A stretch of 43,514 bases of DNA from an uncultured Ruminococcus sp. Lineage in GTDB: Bacteria; Bacillota; Clostridia; Oscillospirales; Acutalibacteraceae. The notes beneath the pieces are model-generated. The model was given only the letters and a program-made list of their open reading frames with translations, did no database searches and was not told the origin of the DNA. Made by a program: the position numbers and the translations under genes. The DNA lies in contig CACZYC010000017.1 in assembly GCA_902785365.1 (NCBI GenBank), positions 1 to 43,514 of the forward strand. The letters are read 5' to 3'. This document shows, piece after piece, positions 26,901-35,745 of this stretch (within the stretch, counting starts at the first letter, position 1; each line of letters starts with the position of its first letter).

Positions 26901-28500
26901 ATACAGTAGTCGAGGTTACAATTTCCTCGCGAATAGCGTCAATCGGCGGGTTTGTTACCTGAGCAAACAGCTGCTTAAAGTAATTAAACAGCGGCTGAAC
27001 CTCGCTCGAAAGCGGAGGAATGGGGCTGTCCGTACCCATTGAGGCAATCTGCTCGCTGCCGTTCTTTGCCATAGGCAGGATTGAGGTCATTACGTCCTCA
27101 TATGTGTAACCGAAAGCCTTCTGGAGCTTTCTGCGTTCACTTCTGTGGTGCTCGTGAACTTTTGTGTTCGGGATTCTCAAATCCTTTAATTTGATAAGAT
27201 TAGCGTCAAGCCACTCGCCGTAGGGCTGTCGCGACGCGTAGCGTGTCTTGAGCTCATCATCATCCACAAGCTCGCCCTTGACTGTATCAACCAACAGCAT
27301 TTTGCCGGGGCGGAGTCTGTCTTTTTTGACAATTTTTTCGGGCTCTACCGCAAGCGCGCCCACCTCAGAGGAAAGAATAAGATTATCGTCGTCTGTTATG
27401 TAATAACGTGACGGTCTCAGTCCGTTGCGGTCAAGCACGGCACCCATAATATCACCGTCGGAGAACAGGATAGACGCGGGACCGTCCCAAGGCTCCATCA
27501 TAGTTGCGTAGTACTGATAGAAGTCCTTTTTATTCAAACTCATCGTATCGTTTCTATCCCATGGTTCGGGAATGGTTATCATAATCGCGAGGGGTAAATC
27601 CATACCGCTCATTACAAGGAACTCCAGAGTATTGTCAAGCATGGAGGAATCGGAACCCTCGGCGTTTACTACGGGGATTACCTTGTCCAAATCACCCTTA
27701 AGGTGTTCGCTGCGCATATTTTCCTCACGCGCGAGCATCTTGTCGGCGTTGCCGCGGATTGTGTTAATCTCGCCGTTGTGGACAATCATCCTGTTCGGAT
27801 GAGCTCTCTCCCAGCTCGGATTAGTGTTAGTTGAGAAACGGGAGTGAACCAGCGCGATAGCAGTCTCGAAATCCTCGTCCTGCAAGTCGGTAAAGAAGTT
27901 GCGCAAATCGCCGACCAAAAACATACCTTTATATACAATAGTCCTTGACGACAGCGAAACAACATAAGTGTCCTCGTTGCTCTGCTCAAAAATCTTGCGC
28001 GCTACATAAAGTCTGCGGTCAAATTCAATGCCTCTCTTTGCCCCGTCGGGACGCTCGATAAAGCACTGCTGAATACTGGGCATGCACTCAAGAGCGCGGC
28101 TGCCGATTGCGCCTTCGTTATAAGGAACTCTTCTCCATCCGAGAACCTTGAGCCCTTCCTTCTCGGCGATGATTTCAAACATCTTCTTTGCCTGATTGCG
28201 TAAAAGCCAGTTCTGAGGGAAGAAAAACATTCCTACGGCGTAATCGCGCGCGGCTTTAAGACTGATGCCTATATCGGCAGCAGCCTTCTTGAAAAACTTA
28301 TGAGAGATTTGCAGCAGGATACCTACGCCGTCGCCTGTTTTGCCTTCGGCGTCCTTTCCCGCGCGGTGTTCCAACGTCTCAACGATAGTGAGAGCGTTTT
28401 CTACTGTACCGTGAGATTTTACTCCCTTAATGTTGACAACCGCTCCTATTCCGCAGTTGTCGTGTTCAAACGCAGGGGAATACAAACCCTTTGCGGCCAT
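23980..28500 (-). CDS. gltB: Glutamate synthase large subunit
   Basis: This 1506-residue enzyme makes two glutamates from glutamine and 2-oxoglutarate. I use the ATG at 28500 because AAAGGA sits nine bases upstream, whereas the TTG at 28509 has no spacing. The order is: class II glutaminase with its nucleophile C16 in HDNCGIG (normally exposed by removal of a short propeptide), central domain, FMN-binding synthase domain (about 820-1200), the 3Fe-4S cysteines in CAMMRVCNLDTCPFG (about 1116-1130), and the C-terminal GXGXG beta-helix domain. The gene is transcribed from a perfect consensus promoter and coupled to gltD. Confidence 0.96.
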   Translation of the reverse strand: MAAKGLYSPAFEHDNCGIGAVVNIKGVKSHGTVENALTIVETLEHRAGKDAEGKTGDGVGILLQISHKFFKKAAADIGISLKAARDYAVGMFFFPQNWLLRNQAKKMFEIIAEKEGLKVLGWRRVPYNEGAIGSRALECMPSIQQCFIERPDGAKRGIEFDRRLYVARKIFEQSNEDTYVVSLSSRTIVYKGMFLVGDLRNFFTDLQDEDFETAIALVHSRFSTNTNPSWERAHPNRMIVHNGEINTIRGNADKMLAREENMRSEHLKGDLDKVIPVVNAEGSDSSMLDNTLEFLVMSGMDLPLAIMITIPEPWDRNDTMSLNKKDFYQYYATMMEPWDGPASILFSDGDIMGAVLDRNGLRPSRYYITDDDNLILSSEVGALAVEPEKIVKKDRLRPGKMLLVDTVKGELVDDDELKTRYASRQPYGEWLDANLIKLKDLRIPNTKVHEHHRSERRKLQKAFGYTYEDVMTSILPMAKNGSEQIASMGTDSPIPPLSSEVQPLFNYFKQLFAQVTNPPIDAIREEIVTSTTVYLGESGNILEEKPENCKVVKIHNPILSSTDILKLKNMRENGFKVATIPMLYYKNTSLKKAIRRLYIEADKAYKDGANILILSDRGVDENHLAIPSLLAVSALHQHLVLSKRRTSLSIVLESAEPREVHQFATLLGYGATAINPYLAQETIHELIHDDLLDKDYYAAVDDYNDAVLHGIVKIASKMGISTIQSYLGSQIFEAIGISSEVIDEYFTGTVSRVGGITLKDIEKNVDKLHTRAFDPLGLETGDELTSRGSHKFRSGREDHLYNPQTIHTLQTATRTADYELFKKYTHMISEEMDPVSLRGLLDFNYPENTVELDEVESVDDIVRRFKTGAMSYGSISQEAHEALALAMNMLHGKSNSGEGGESPERLTTKGTKHNRCSAIKQVASGRFGVTSEYLNSADEIQIKMAQGAKPGEGGHLPGNKVYPWIAKTRHSTPGVSLISPPPHHDIYSIEDLAQLIYDLKNANKNARISVKLVSECGVGTVAAGVAKAGAGVILISGHDGGTGAAPRSSIYNAGLPWELGLAEAHRTLIMNNLRNKVIIETDGKLMTGRDVAIAAILGAEEFGFATAPLVTLGCAMMRVCNLDTCPFGVATQNPELRKRFTGKPEYVANFMRFIAQELREYMAKLGVRTIDELVGRTDLLRTKDNLSESQKKIDLSAILNADFKGEKEEYKNKNLYDFKLSETLDERVLEKQFSLSKKSGQSVELEVKNTDRSLGTAFGSEITKKYGDSLDEDRFKAVCNGSGGQSFGAFIPNGLTLELEGDSNDYFGKGLSGGKLILYPPKDSKFKAEDNIIVGNVALYGATSGKAFINGVAGERFCVRNSGATAVVEGVGDHGCEYMTGGCVVVLGRTGKNFAAGMSGGIAYVLDEHHHLYRRLNKELVECSELHEKVDIEKVKALITEHVKETGSEKGKRVLADFDSYLPLFKKIIPHDYKRIIEEIAANEAKGLDLDQAKIEAFYTLVKEEQ

Positions 28501-28555
28501 GTCTACCAATCCTTTCCATTCTTTATCACTTTAAATCGCAAAATATTACTTTAGC

Positions 28556-28584
28556 ATTATACAACCCTCTTGCAGGATTGTCAA
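28556..28584 (-). promoter_or_regulatory. Consensus sigma-A promoter of gltBD
   Basis: On the minus strand the perfect hexamers TTGACA (28579-28584) and TATAAT (28556-28561) are 17 bp apart. It points away from the glnN promoter about 115 bp to the right. Confidence 0.9.
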
Positions 28585-28697
28585 GGGGAAATTGCAATTT
28601 TAATAAACAAAAAATTCATTTTTTAATTTTTCTATATATAATAGAAAACAGAACGCTCTAATCTTGCAAGAAAATAAAAAAATATTGCAAAAAACAC

Positions 28698-28726
28698 TTG
28701 ACAAACGCAAACGGTTAGTTTATACT
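28698..28726 (+). promoter_or_regulatory. Sigma-A promoter of glnN with overlapping inverted repeat
   Basis: TTGACA (28698-28703) and TATACT (28721-28726) are 17 bp apart. GGTTAGT and ACTAATC flank TTAT across the -10 box, a possible operator for a repressor or nitrogen regulator. Confidence 0.8.
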
Positions 28727-28738
28727 AATCGGCGTAAA

Positions 28739-28767
28739 ACAAAGCAGAAAATACACCTTTGCTTTGT
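28739..28767 (+). promoter_or_regulatory. Hairpin in the glnN leader
   Basis: ACAAAGCA (28739-28746) and TGCTTTGT (28760-28767) form an 8-bp perfect stem with a 13-base loop, about 12 bases upstream of the GGAG ribosome binding site. It lacks a U-run, so it is not a terminator by itself. Confidence 0.5.
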
Positions 28768-28791
28768 AAAAAAGAGAATGGAGTGTGTACA

Positions 28792-30885
28792 ATGAAAAAA
28801 GTATCCGACTACTTTGGAGCGAACGTATTTAACGACGCTAAAATGCAGGAAAGGCTGCCCAAGCCTGTCTACAAAGCGCTGAGAAAAACTATCGAGAACG
28901 GCGACGCCCTCGATATTTCTATAGCTAATGTGGTAGCCCACGCAATGAAAGACTGGGCTATTGAAATGGGATGCACCCATTACACCCACTGGTTCCAGCC
29001 TATGACAGGTGTAACAGCCGAGAAACATGACAGCTTTATCTCCCCCAAGGGTGAAGGCGAAGTCATTATGGAATTCTCGGGCAAAGAGCTCATCAAAGGC
29101 GAGCCCGACGCTTCCTCGTTCCCCTCAGGCGGTATCAGAGCCACATTTGAGGCGAGAGGATATACAACCTGGGATCCCACATCCCCCGCTTTTGTAAGAG
29201 ATGAAACATTATATATTCCGACAGCATTCTGCTCATACACAGGCGAGGTTCTCGACAAAAAGACTCCGCTGCTCCGTTCAATGGAAAAACTCTCAAGCGA
29301 AGCTGTTAAAGTACTTAATCTGCTCGGCAAAACAGACGTGCACAGGGTTACAACAACAGTAGGCCCCGAGCAGGAGTACTTCCTTATAGATAAAGAAATG
29401 TATGACAAACGTCCCGATTTAATTTATACGGGCAGAACATTGTTCGGCGCTATGGCTCCAAAGGGACAGGAGCTCGCCGACCATTACTTCGGCTCAATCA
29501 AGACAAGAGTTTCCGAGTTTATGCACGACCTTGACGCGGAACTTTGGAAGCTAGGCGTGCTTGCTAAGACAAAGCACAACGAGGTTGCTCCCTCACAGCA
29601 CGAGCTCGCTCCCGTATTCAGCACCTCTAACATCGCCACAGACCACAACGAGCTGACTATGGAGGTTATGAAGAAAATCGCCGAGAAGCACGGACTTGTA
29701 TGTCTGCTTCACGAAAAACCCTTTGCGGGTGTCAACGGTTCAGGTAAGCACAACAACTGGTCAATCTCCACCAACACAGGCGAAAACCTGCTCAAACCCG
29801 GCAAGAACCCCGAGGATAACCTGCAGTTCCAGCTTTTCCTCGCCGCGGTTGTAAAAGCGGTTGACGAGTATCAGGACCTTCTCAGAATTACAGTCGCCTC
29901 AGCGGGCAACGACCACCGTCTCGGCGCTAACGAGGCGCCTCCCGCAATCATCTCGATGTACTTAGGCGACGACCTCGGAGCTCTGGTAGAGAGCATTATC
30001 GAAGGCAAGGACTACAAGAGCCATAAAGCCGCCAGAATGGAAACAGGCGTTGAGGCTCTGCCCGACTTCAAGAAGGACAATTCCGACAGAAACCGCACAT
30101 CTCCCTTTGCGTTCACAGGCAACAAGTTTGAGTTCAGAGCTCTCGGCTCATCACTCAACATCGCTTGCCCCAACTATATGCTCAACACAATGGTTGCCGA
30201 GGAGCTCAAGGGCTTCTACGCTGAATTAAAAGACGCCGAAGACCTCGACAGCGCGCTCAAGGCGCTCATCAAAAAGGTTCTCACGGAACACAAGAGGATT
30301 ATCTTCAACGGCGACAACTACTCCGACGAGTGGGTTGTAGAAGCCGAGAAGCGCGGACTTTGCAACTACAAGAGTCTGCCCGACGCAATGGAGCACTACA
30401 TCGACAAGAAGAACGTCGATTTATTCGAGAAAAACGGCATCGTAACTGAGGCAGAGATGCGCGCACGCTATGAGATTGAACTTGAGCAATACGCAAAGCT
30501 CCTCAACATCGAGGCTCTGACAATGCTCCAGATGGCTAAAAAGGATATCGCTCCCGCAGTTATGACATTCGCAAAGGAGCTTTCGGAAGCTGTCGCTGTC
30601 AAGAAGAGCGTAAGCTCCAGCCTTTCAACTTATGCTGAGGAACAGGTACTTGAAAGCCTGTCCGACAAGCTTGAGGAATTCGTCAAGAAAACAAGCGAAC
30701 TCGACAAGGCGGTTAAAATGTCAGGCGACTACACTGACGATAATCTGGCTCTCGCCAAGTATTACAGAAATACTGTATTTGAACTTATGCAGGAGCTCAG
30801 AGCTTTAGGTGACAGTATGGAATCCGAAACATATTCAGAGTACTGGCCTTATCCCTCCTACGGCGAGATCCTCTTTGGTGTGTAA
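28792..30885 (+). CDS. glnN: Glutamine synthetase type III
   Basis: The ATG at 28792 follows GGAG and gives 697 residues. The length is the diagnostic feature: type I and II enzymes are about 350-470 residues, while type III is about 700. The family-specific N-terminal domain ([12 protein letters not shown] at 4-15) is followed by catalytic GS motifs: [19 protein letters not shown] for ATP binding, and [15 protein letters not shown]-terminal helical tail ends the protein. It makes glutamine from glutamate and ammonium. The ammonium channel-PII fusion gene lies 129 bases downstream without an intervening terminator, so the two are probably co-transcribed. Confidence 0.95.
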   Translation: MKKVSDYFGANVFNDAKMQERLPKPVYKALRKTIENGDALDISIANVVAHAMKDWAIEMGCTHYTHWFQPMTGVTAEKHDSFISPKGEGEVIMEFSGKELIKGEPDASSFPSGGIRATFEARGYTTWDPTSPAFVRDETLYIPTAFCSYTGEVLDKKTPLLRSMEKLSSEAVKVLNLLGKTDVHRVTTTVGPEQEYFLIDKEMYDKRPDLIYTGRTLFGAMAPKGQELADHYFGSIKTRVSEFMHDLDAELWKLGVLAKTKHNEVAPSQHELAPVFSTSNIATDHNELTMEVMKKIAEKHGLVCLLHEKPFAGVNGSGKHNNWSISTNTGENLLKPGKNPEDNLQFQLFLAAVVKAVDEYQDLLRITVASAGNDHRLGANEAPPAIISMYLGDDLGALVESIIEGKDYKSHKAARMETGVEALPDFKKDNSDRNRTSPFAFTGNKFEFRALGSSLNIACPNYMLNTMVAEELKGFYAELKDAEDLDSALKALIKKVLTEHKRIIFNGDNYSDEWVVEAEKRGLCNYKSLPDAMEHYIDKKNVDLFEKNGIVTEAEMRARYEIELEQYAKLLNIEALTMLQMAKKDIAPAVMTFAKELSEAVAVKKSVSSSLSTYAEEQVLESLSDKLEEFVKKTSELDKAVKMSGDYTDDNLALAKYYRNTVFELMQELRALGDSMESETYSEYWPYPSYGEILFGV

Positions 30886-31014
30886 TAAACCAAGGAGCAG
30901 AACTTTTCAATTCTATCCAAAACTTGTTAAAGCTAAATAGCGTAAGGGGGATATGAATTTTTGATAGGCACGTTCAGGTAAGACGTGGATAAATTAAAAA
31001 AAGGAGTAATTTTT

Positions 31015-32778
31015 ATGAATGCAGCAATGAAAGAACTTGTCGCTCAAATGACAAACGAACAGCTATTTGCCGTCTGGTTCTTAATCGGTGCGGCGTTGGT
31101 ATTCTGGATGCAGGCGGGCTTCGCGATGGTCGAAGCAGGCTTCACCAGAGCAAAGAACACAGGCAATATTATAATGAAAAACCTCATGGATTTCTGTATC
31201 GGTACGGTAACGTTTATCCTTATCGGTTTCGGACTTCTCATGGGTGAGGATTTAGTAGGCTTAATCGGTCAGCCGGGGTTTGATATCTTTACGGCATACA
31301 AGAGCTTTGATTTTTCAAATTTTGTATTTAACCTCGTATTCTGCGCCACAACGGCTACAATCGTATCGGGCGCTATGGCTGAACGTACAAAGTTTTTATC
31401 CTACTGCGTATACTCGGGTGTAATCTCAGCGGTTATCTACCCGATTGAGGCGCACTGGATTTGGGGCGGCGGCTGGCTCAGCCAGATGGGTTTCCACGAT
31501 TTCGCGGGTTCCTGCGCTATCCATATGGTAGGCGGTATCTCAGCTTTAATCGGCGCGAAAATCCTCGGCGCTCGTATCGGTAAGTTCAGAAAAGACGAGA
31601 ACGGCAAAGTCAAGGTCGGCGCCTTCCCCGGTCACAACATCGCTTTGGGCGCGCTCGGCGTGTTCATCCTGTGGCTCGGCTGGTATGGATTTAACGGCGC
31701 GGCAGCTACATCTGTCGAACAGCTCGGTTCAATCTTCCTTACAACAACAGTCGCTCCCGCTCTTGCGACAGTAACATGTATGATTTTCACGTGGGTTAAG
31801 TACGGCAAGCCCGATGTAAGTATGTGTCTTAATGCCTCGCTTGCAGGTCTTGTAGCGATTACCGCACCCTGTGACGTAACGGACGCTCTCGGCGCTGTAA
31901 TCATCGGTATCGTAGCGGGACTGCTCGTAGTATTCGGCGTATGGCTGCTTGACTACAAGCTCCACATCGACGACCCCGTCGGCGCTGTCGCGGTACATAT
32001 GATAAACGGTATCTGGGGCACGCTCGCTGTCGGTCTTTTCGCCACAGACTCAGCCCCAGGCTACTCTATCGCCAACGCATCGGGACAAAAGCTCGTAGGT
32101 CTGTTCTACGGCGGCGGCTTTGAGCTTTTAGGCTTACAGCTTGTCGGTTTCTTAGCGGTTGCCTCGTGGACAGTAGTGACTATCACAATCACATTCCTCG
32201 CTATCAAAAAGATTCTGGGACTCAGAGTTTCCCGCGAGGAAGAAATCACAGGTCTGGACGAGACAGAACACAATATGCCGTCAGCGTACGCAGGCTTTGC
32301 TATGACTCCCGAGTATCTTGACGAAGGCGACTCCCCCGCTCCCGTACTTGTCAGCGGCGACACTCCCGAAGCAGAGGCTATCCCTGTTAAGAGAATGCCT
32401 GTCTTTGACGACGGTACACCTAAAATCAGTAAGGTTGAAATTATCTGCCGCGAATCAAGGCTTGAGCCCTTGAAGAACGCGATGATGAAGATAGGTATTA
32501 CGGGTATGACAGTAAGCCACGTCCTTGGATGCGGTGTTCAGAAAGGCAAGCCCGAATATTACCGTGGTGTTCAGATTGAAACGAACCTCCTGCCAAAAGT
32601 ACAGGTTGATATTGTTATCTGCACCGTACCGCTCGGCAAGGTAATTGAAGCGGCTAAAAAGACGCTCTACACAGGTCATATCGGCGATGGTAAAATCTTT
32701 GTATATGACGTAGAGGAAGTTGTAAAGGTAAGAACAGGACAAACAGGGCTTGAAGCAATGAAGAATTACGATAACTAG
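31015..32778 (+). CDS. Ammonium transporter fused to a PII (GlnK-type) signalling domain
   Basis: AAGGAG before the ATG at 31015 gives 587 residues. Residues 8-405 are an Amt/AmtB channel with eleven predicted membrane segments and the conserved D162 and twin histidines H170 (SCAIHMVGG) and H328 (VAVHMINGIWG) of the ammonium pathway. After a cytosolic linker (about 405-468) comes a complete PII domain (about 470-587) with the T-loop sequence GVQKGKPEYYRGVQIETN and the C-terminal GDGKIFVYDVEEVVKVRTGQ signature. PII proteins normally plug AmtB as a separate trimer when nitrogen is plentiful; here the regulator is covalently attached. At the position of the uridylylated Tyr51 the residue is Ile (about 521). 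Confidence 0.94.
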   Translation: MNAAMKELVAQMTNEQLFAVWFLIGAALVFWMQAGFAMVEAGFTRAKNTGNIIMKNLMDFCIGTVTFILIGFGLLMGEDLVGLIGQPGFDIFTAYKSFDFSNFVFNLVFCATTATIVSGAMAERTKFLSYCVYSGVISAVIYPIEAHWIWGGGWLSQMGFHDFAGSCAIHMVGGISALIGAKILGARIGKFRKDENGKVKVGAFPGHNIALGALGVFILWLGWYGFNGAAATSVEQLGSIFLTTTVAPALATVTCMIFTWVKYGKPDVSMCLNASLAGLVAITAPCDVTDALGAVIIGIVAGLLVVFGVWLLDYKLHIDDPVGAVAVHMINGIWGTLAVGLFATDSAPGYSIANASGQKLVGLFYGGGFELLGLQLVGFLAVASWTVVTITITFLAIKKILGLRVSREEEITGLDETEHNMPSAYAGFAMTPEYLDEGDSPAPVLVSGDTPEAEAIPVKRMPVFDDGTPKISKVEIICRESRLEPLKNAMMKIGITGMTVSHVLGCGVQKGKPEYYRGVQIETNLLPKVQVDIVICTVPLGKVIEAAKKTLYTGHIGDGKIFVYDVEEVVKVRTGQTGLEAMKNYDN

Positions 32779-32799
32779 CTCATCCATTCTTTATCATAG

Positions 32800-32840
32800 A
32801 AGGCGTGTACACCGTTACGGTGTGCGCGCCTTCGCTTTTT
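32800..32840 (+). terminator. Rho-independent terminator after the Amt-PII gene
   Basis: AAGGCGTGTACACCG/CGGTGTGCGCGCCTT (15 bp with two G-T pairs) has a TTA loop and is followed by CGCTTTTT. Confidence 0.88.
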
Positions 32841-32851
32841 CATATAGCTAT

Positions 32852-32882
32852 AAACAAAAGCGCCGCGGAAATTCGCGGCGCT
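32852..32882 (-). terminator. Rho-independent terminator of the beta-helix protein gene
   Basis: On the minus strand AGCGCCGCG/CGCGGCGCT with an AATTTC loop is followed by TTTGTTTAT, 18 bases after the stop codon. Confidence 0.85.
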
Positions 32883-32899
32883 GTATTTCATTATCAAAT

Positions 32900-35440
32900 T
32901 TATCTGTTGTCGATTATTGTACCGCCGTTTGGATACAACGGATTATCCGCTGTTATTGTTACGCCTGAGTTCAATGTAATTGTTCCGACATCGCAGCGAA
33001 CGCCCCATGCTCCGCCTTTTATGGCAGTGTTAGAGACTGTAACGGTCGGGTTATCCGTTCCGTTATAATTGCTTCTGGTGCACAATCCGCTTTTGCCGCC
33101 CGTTATTGTCGCTCCTGTAATATTAACTACGGCGTCGGCTGTCACATACATTCCGCCCTCGGAGGGGACATACTCGCCCTCGTTTATAACATAATAGTTA
33201 CCGCCTGTTATTTCAGCGTTAGCGCCAAAATATCCTCCGCCGTGCGACTGCGAACAGAAATCTCCGCCAGAGATATAATACTTTGAATTATCAAAGTTAT
33301 TCAGCGCGGCGTTACCGCCTTGAACATAGACATCCCCGTCGCTCTCGCTGATAGTAACCACCGAGTTGTCGTGAGCTGAAATTCCGATATTGTTGTCAAC
33401 GTTAATGTAGTAACCGATAGGCACTTTGATATACGCGGAGGAAATCTCGGTATTAGAATTTCCTGTTGTTATAAGTCCGTATATACCGTATCCTACAACA
33501 GATGTAAAAGAATTTATGGTAGCTTTCTCCTTAACATCAACAACAGCACGAAGCCCCTTTGCCTTAACCGAAGCGTTCTCGCCGAAGCTCGTCGCGTAAA
33601 TATGAGCGTAAGCGGGAGCTTTCGCGGTTATATCCACACTGATATCGTCGAGATTGCTCTCCTCTCCCTGTCCAAGATACAGTCCTCTGACGTCGCTCTT
33701 TGTTTCATCGTTCTTTGCGGAATACTTCAGGTCGTCAATGTCCATATTTATATTGATGTTGTTCGCCTCAAAATATCTGGAAGTTGTATCTGTCCCATCG
33801 TTGTTTCTTGCGTATACTCCTCTTAAATTATCGCCGTCGCCCTTGAATGAAATATCGTCATTATTCAGCACAATACTGTCGCAATCCCACGCGCCTATAC
33901 CATAGATTGTCGCGGCGCTGTTATCGTCGGTTTCCTCGATATTCACATCGCAGTCATTGACTTCCAGATTGCACTTGTTAGCGTAAACAGCCGCGGTGTA
34001 AGTGCCCGAGCTTTTTATATCAGCGGTACAGCCCGTAACAACAGCGTTGTTTGAACCCGAACCGAAGAAAACAATATTGTAGAAGCTCGCGGCGCTGTTG
34101 GTAACATTAAATGAACAGTCGGTTACACTGGCGTTTGCTCCTGTAATAAACAGACCTTGGAAAAGCGAACCCGCATTTATACTTTCGCCCGTAAATCTCA
34201 CGTTTGAAATGGTGCTGGATTCTCCGTAATGCTGTGAGAACGAAACTGCTGCCGAACCTATGTTATAGGTGCCGTTATACATATTAAAACTGCCTGTCGA
34301 GCGTATAAAATAATCTCCCGCGTTGAATGTATTCCCGTTAAGATTCAGGTCAGCGTCAAAATTGATAAGCGTGTTTCCCGCGAGATCCGCGTTCCTGACC
34401 AGTTTTATATACGCCGTTCCCCCGCTCAGATACATAGAACATACCGCGTTCAGTGAGTTGCTGTCGGCGTTCGCGGTCGTGCCATTCCTCGCGTCGTTAA
34501 CCATCTTGTTGAACGAAGAATAATAGTTGCTGTTCTTAACAGTGTCATAACTTACGGAAAGACCGCCGTAGGTATTTGTTCCGTCATAGTCGTCATATAC
34601 AGTCCTGAGCAGACCGTTCGCGTCATAGTATCTCAGATAAGCCCGCGCGACAATATTTACATCTGTCATATCCTGTGAATCAGCATAGGTAACGGCAAAT
34701 GTGTAAATCCTGTAATCGTCAAATTTATTAAAATCGGTTATTGAACTTGTGGAATAATCCGAAGCGGTACAGTCCATATTGCTGACAACACCCTGATAAT
34801 TAACAGTATGCGCGGTTGTATCTACACCGTTGACGTTTGTGCCATTGTATCCGATTTTGTAAGCGGACATATCCTGACCGTTGCTTTCAGCGAAGGTAAC
34901 CCAATCGTTTAAAGCCTTCTCCTTGGCGGCTACAAAACCGTATTCAACGTTATCGTGGTACGAACCGCTTTGAACAGTCATATCGGAAAGCGCGTCGAGT
35001 TCTCCGAGCAAATTATTACTCAACGAGGCGACAAAACGGATTCCGCCGTTTGTCTTGTCGGACAGTTCTCCCGCCTTCATCTGAACGCCCAATGTGTCAA
35101 AACCGCCGTATGTCTCCCTTTCACTCTTTTGGGGATCGGAATCGTCGGGGGTTACTTCGCCGATTTCCGCCCAATGAGCGTAAACATCACCCGTGGAGGT
35201 AATATTGTCAAAGTCAACAGGCTGAGCGTCCTCACCCGCGCCGTCATACCAGCCTTTGAAAATATATTCCCCTCCGACGTCAGGGATATCATAAGCTCCG
35301 TTTTTCTCAAATATATCGCTCGCGGCTGATGAGTTATTAGCGTGATAGGTTATAACTTCCTGCGCTTGTGACACTAAACTGACAGAGAACAAAGAAGCAG
35401 CCAAAAGTAAACACAGAATAATACTTGTTATCTTTTTCAC
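32900..35440 (-). CDS. Large secreted protein with Flg_new/InlB-type repeat and parallel beta-helix
   Basis: The start is the GTG at 35438-35440, preceded by GAGAGGT and beginning VKKITSIILCLLL; this gives 846 residues. A signal peptide (about 1-27) is followed by one Listeria-Bacteroides-type repeat (about 28-95) with the diagnostic EYIFKGWYDG and VYAHWAE. A domain with GVQMK, GIRFVASL and YGFVAAKEKAL follows (about 115-300). From about 330 to the end, Asn/Gly-rich repeats of 20-25 residues resemble a right-handed parallel beta-helix. No dockerin or sortase motif is visible. It may bind or display carbohydrate on the cell surface, but no enzyme can be named. A 50-residue ORF lies immediately upstream. 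Confidence 0.82.
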   Translation of the reverse strand: MKKITSIILCLLLAASLFSVSLVSQAQEVITYHANNSSAASDIFEKNGAYDIPDVGGEYIFKGWYDGAGEDAQPVDFDNITSTGDVYAHWAEIGEVTPDDSDPQKSERETYGGFDTLGVQMKAGELSDKTNGGIRFVASLSNNLLGELDALSDMTVQSGSYHDNVEYGFVAAKEKALNDWVTFAESNGQDMSAYKIGYNGTNVNGVDTTAHTVNYQGVVSNMDCTASDYSTSSITDFNKFDDYRIYTFAVTYADSQDMTDVNIVARAYLRYYDANGLLRTVYDDYDGTNTYGGLSVSYDTVKNSNYYSSFNKMVNDARNGTTANADSNSLNAVCSMYLSGGTAYIKLVRNADLAGNTLINFDADLNLNGNTFNAGDYFIRSTGSFNMYNGTYNIGSAAVSFSQHYGESSTISNVRFTGESINAGSLFQGLFITGANASVTDCSFNVTNSAASFYNIVFFGSGSNNAVVTGCTADIKSSGTYTAAVYANKCNLEVNDCDVNIEETDDNSAATIYGIGAWDCDSIVLNNDDISFKGDGDNLRGVYARNNDGTDTTSRYFEANNININMDIDDLKYSAKNDETKSDVRGLYLGQGEESNLDDISVDITAKAPAYAHIYATSFGENASVKAKGLRAVVDVKEKATINSFTSVVGYGIYGLITTGNSNTEISSAYIKVPIGYYINVDNNIGISAHDNSVVTISESDGDVYVQGGNAALNNFDNSKYYISGGDFCSQSHGGGYFGANAEITGGNYYVINEGEYVPSEGGMYVTADAVVNITGATITGGKSGLCTRSNYNGTDNPTVTVSNTAIKGGAWGVRCDVGTITLNSGVTITADNPLYPNGGTIIDNR

Positions 35441-35453
35441 AATGCGTACCTCT

Positions 35454-35606
35454 CTAAAATACCCAATCGGTGTAATCGTCCGAAAAATCCTTAAAGTCAT
35501 TTATTTCCCGGCTGTTGTTGTCGTCACTTTTCGGATTTGAACCTGTTAAAGCGTCTGCTGTTATGCGTATAAATTCCACAAAGGGATGTATATATGATTT
35601 TTTCAT
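35454..35606 (-). CDS. 50-residue ORF, MKKSYIHPFVEFI type, unknown
   Basis: This frame runs from the ATG at 35604-35606 to the TAG at 35454-35456. It has a good AGGAGTGAT ribosome binding site. It begins MKKSYIHPFVEFIRITADAL and has a hydrophilic, acidic tail ending DDYTDWVF. Its stop codon is 13 bases before the GTG of the beta-helix gene, and both follow the same promoter, so they form a two-gene operon. I recall short ORFs starting MKKxYxxPxxE in many Clostridia and Bacteroidetes beside secreted proteins, but their function is unknown. Leader peptide, processed peptide or small surface protein all remain possible. Confidence 0.65.
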   Translation of the reverse strand: MKKSYIHPFVEFIRITADALTGSNPKSDDNNSREINDFKDFSDDYTDWVF

Positions 35607-35631
35607 AATATCACTCCTGAAGATGTGGCTA

Positions 35632-35660
35632 ATTATAACATATCACGGTCTCAAAATCAA
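35632..35660 (-). promoter_or_regulatory. Sigma-A promoter of the 50-residue ORF and beta-helix gene
   Basis: On the minus strand TTGATT (35655-35660) and TATAAT (35632-35637) are 17 bp apart, about 26 bases upstream of the small ORF. Confidence 0.8.
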
Positions 35661-35693
35661 TAAAATAAAATTAATACATTATCGTAATACGAA

Positions 35694-35722
35694 TTGACAA
35701 ATTATAAATTTAGAATTATAAT
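35694..35722 (+). promoter_or_regulatory. Consensus sigma-A promoter of the glycan export cluster
   Basis: The perfect hexamers TTGACA (35694-35699) and TATAAT (35717-35722) are 17 bp apart, divergent from the promoter at 35632-35660. Confidence 0.85.
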
Positions 35723-35745
35723 AATTGTATATATGTTGGATTAGT

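Noticed and set aside
30886..31014. Possible glutamine riboswitch (glnA-type) between glnN and the Amt-PII gene
   Set aside because: A CGTTCAGG stretch is present, but the conserved GGACGGAAGTAGG-type core and the expected helices are not seen.
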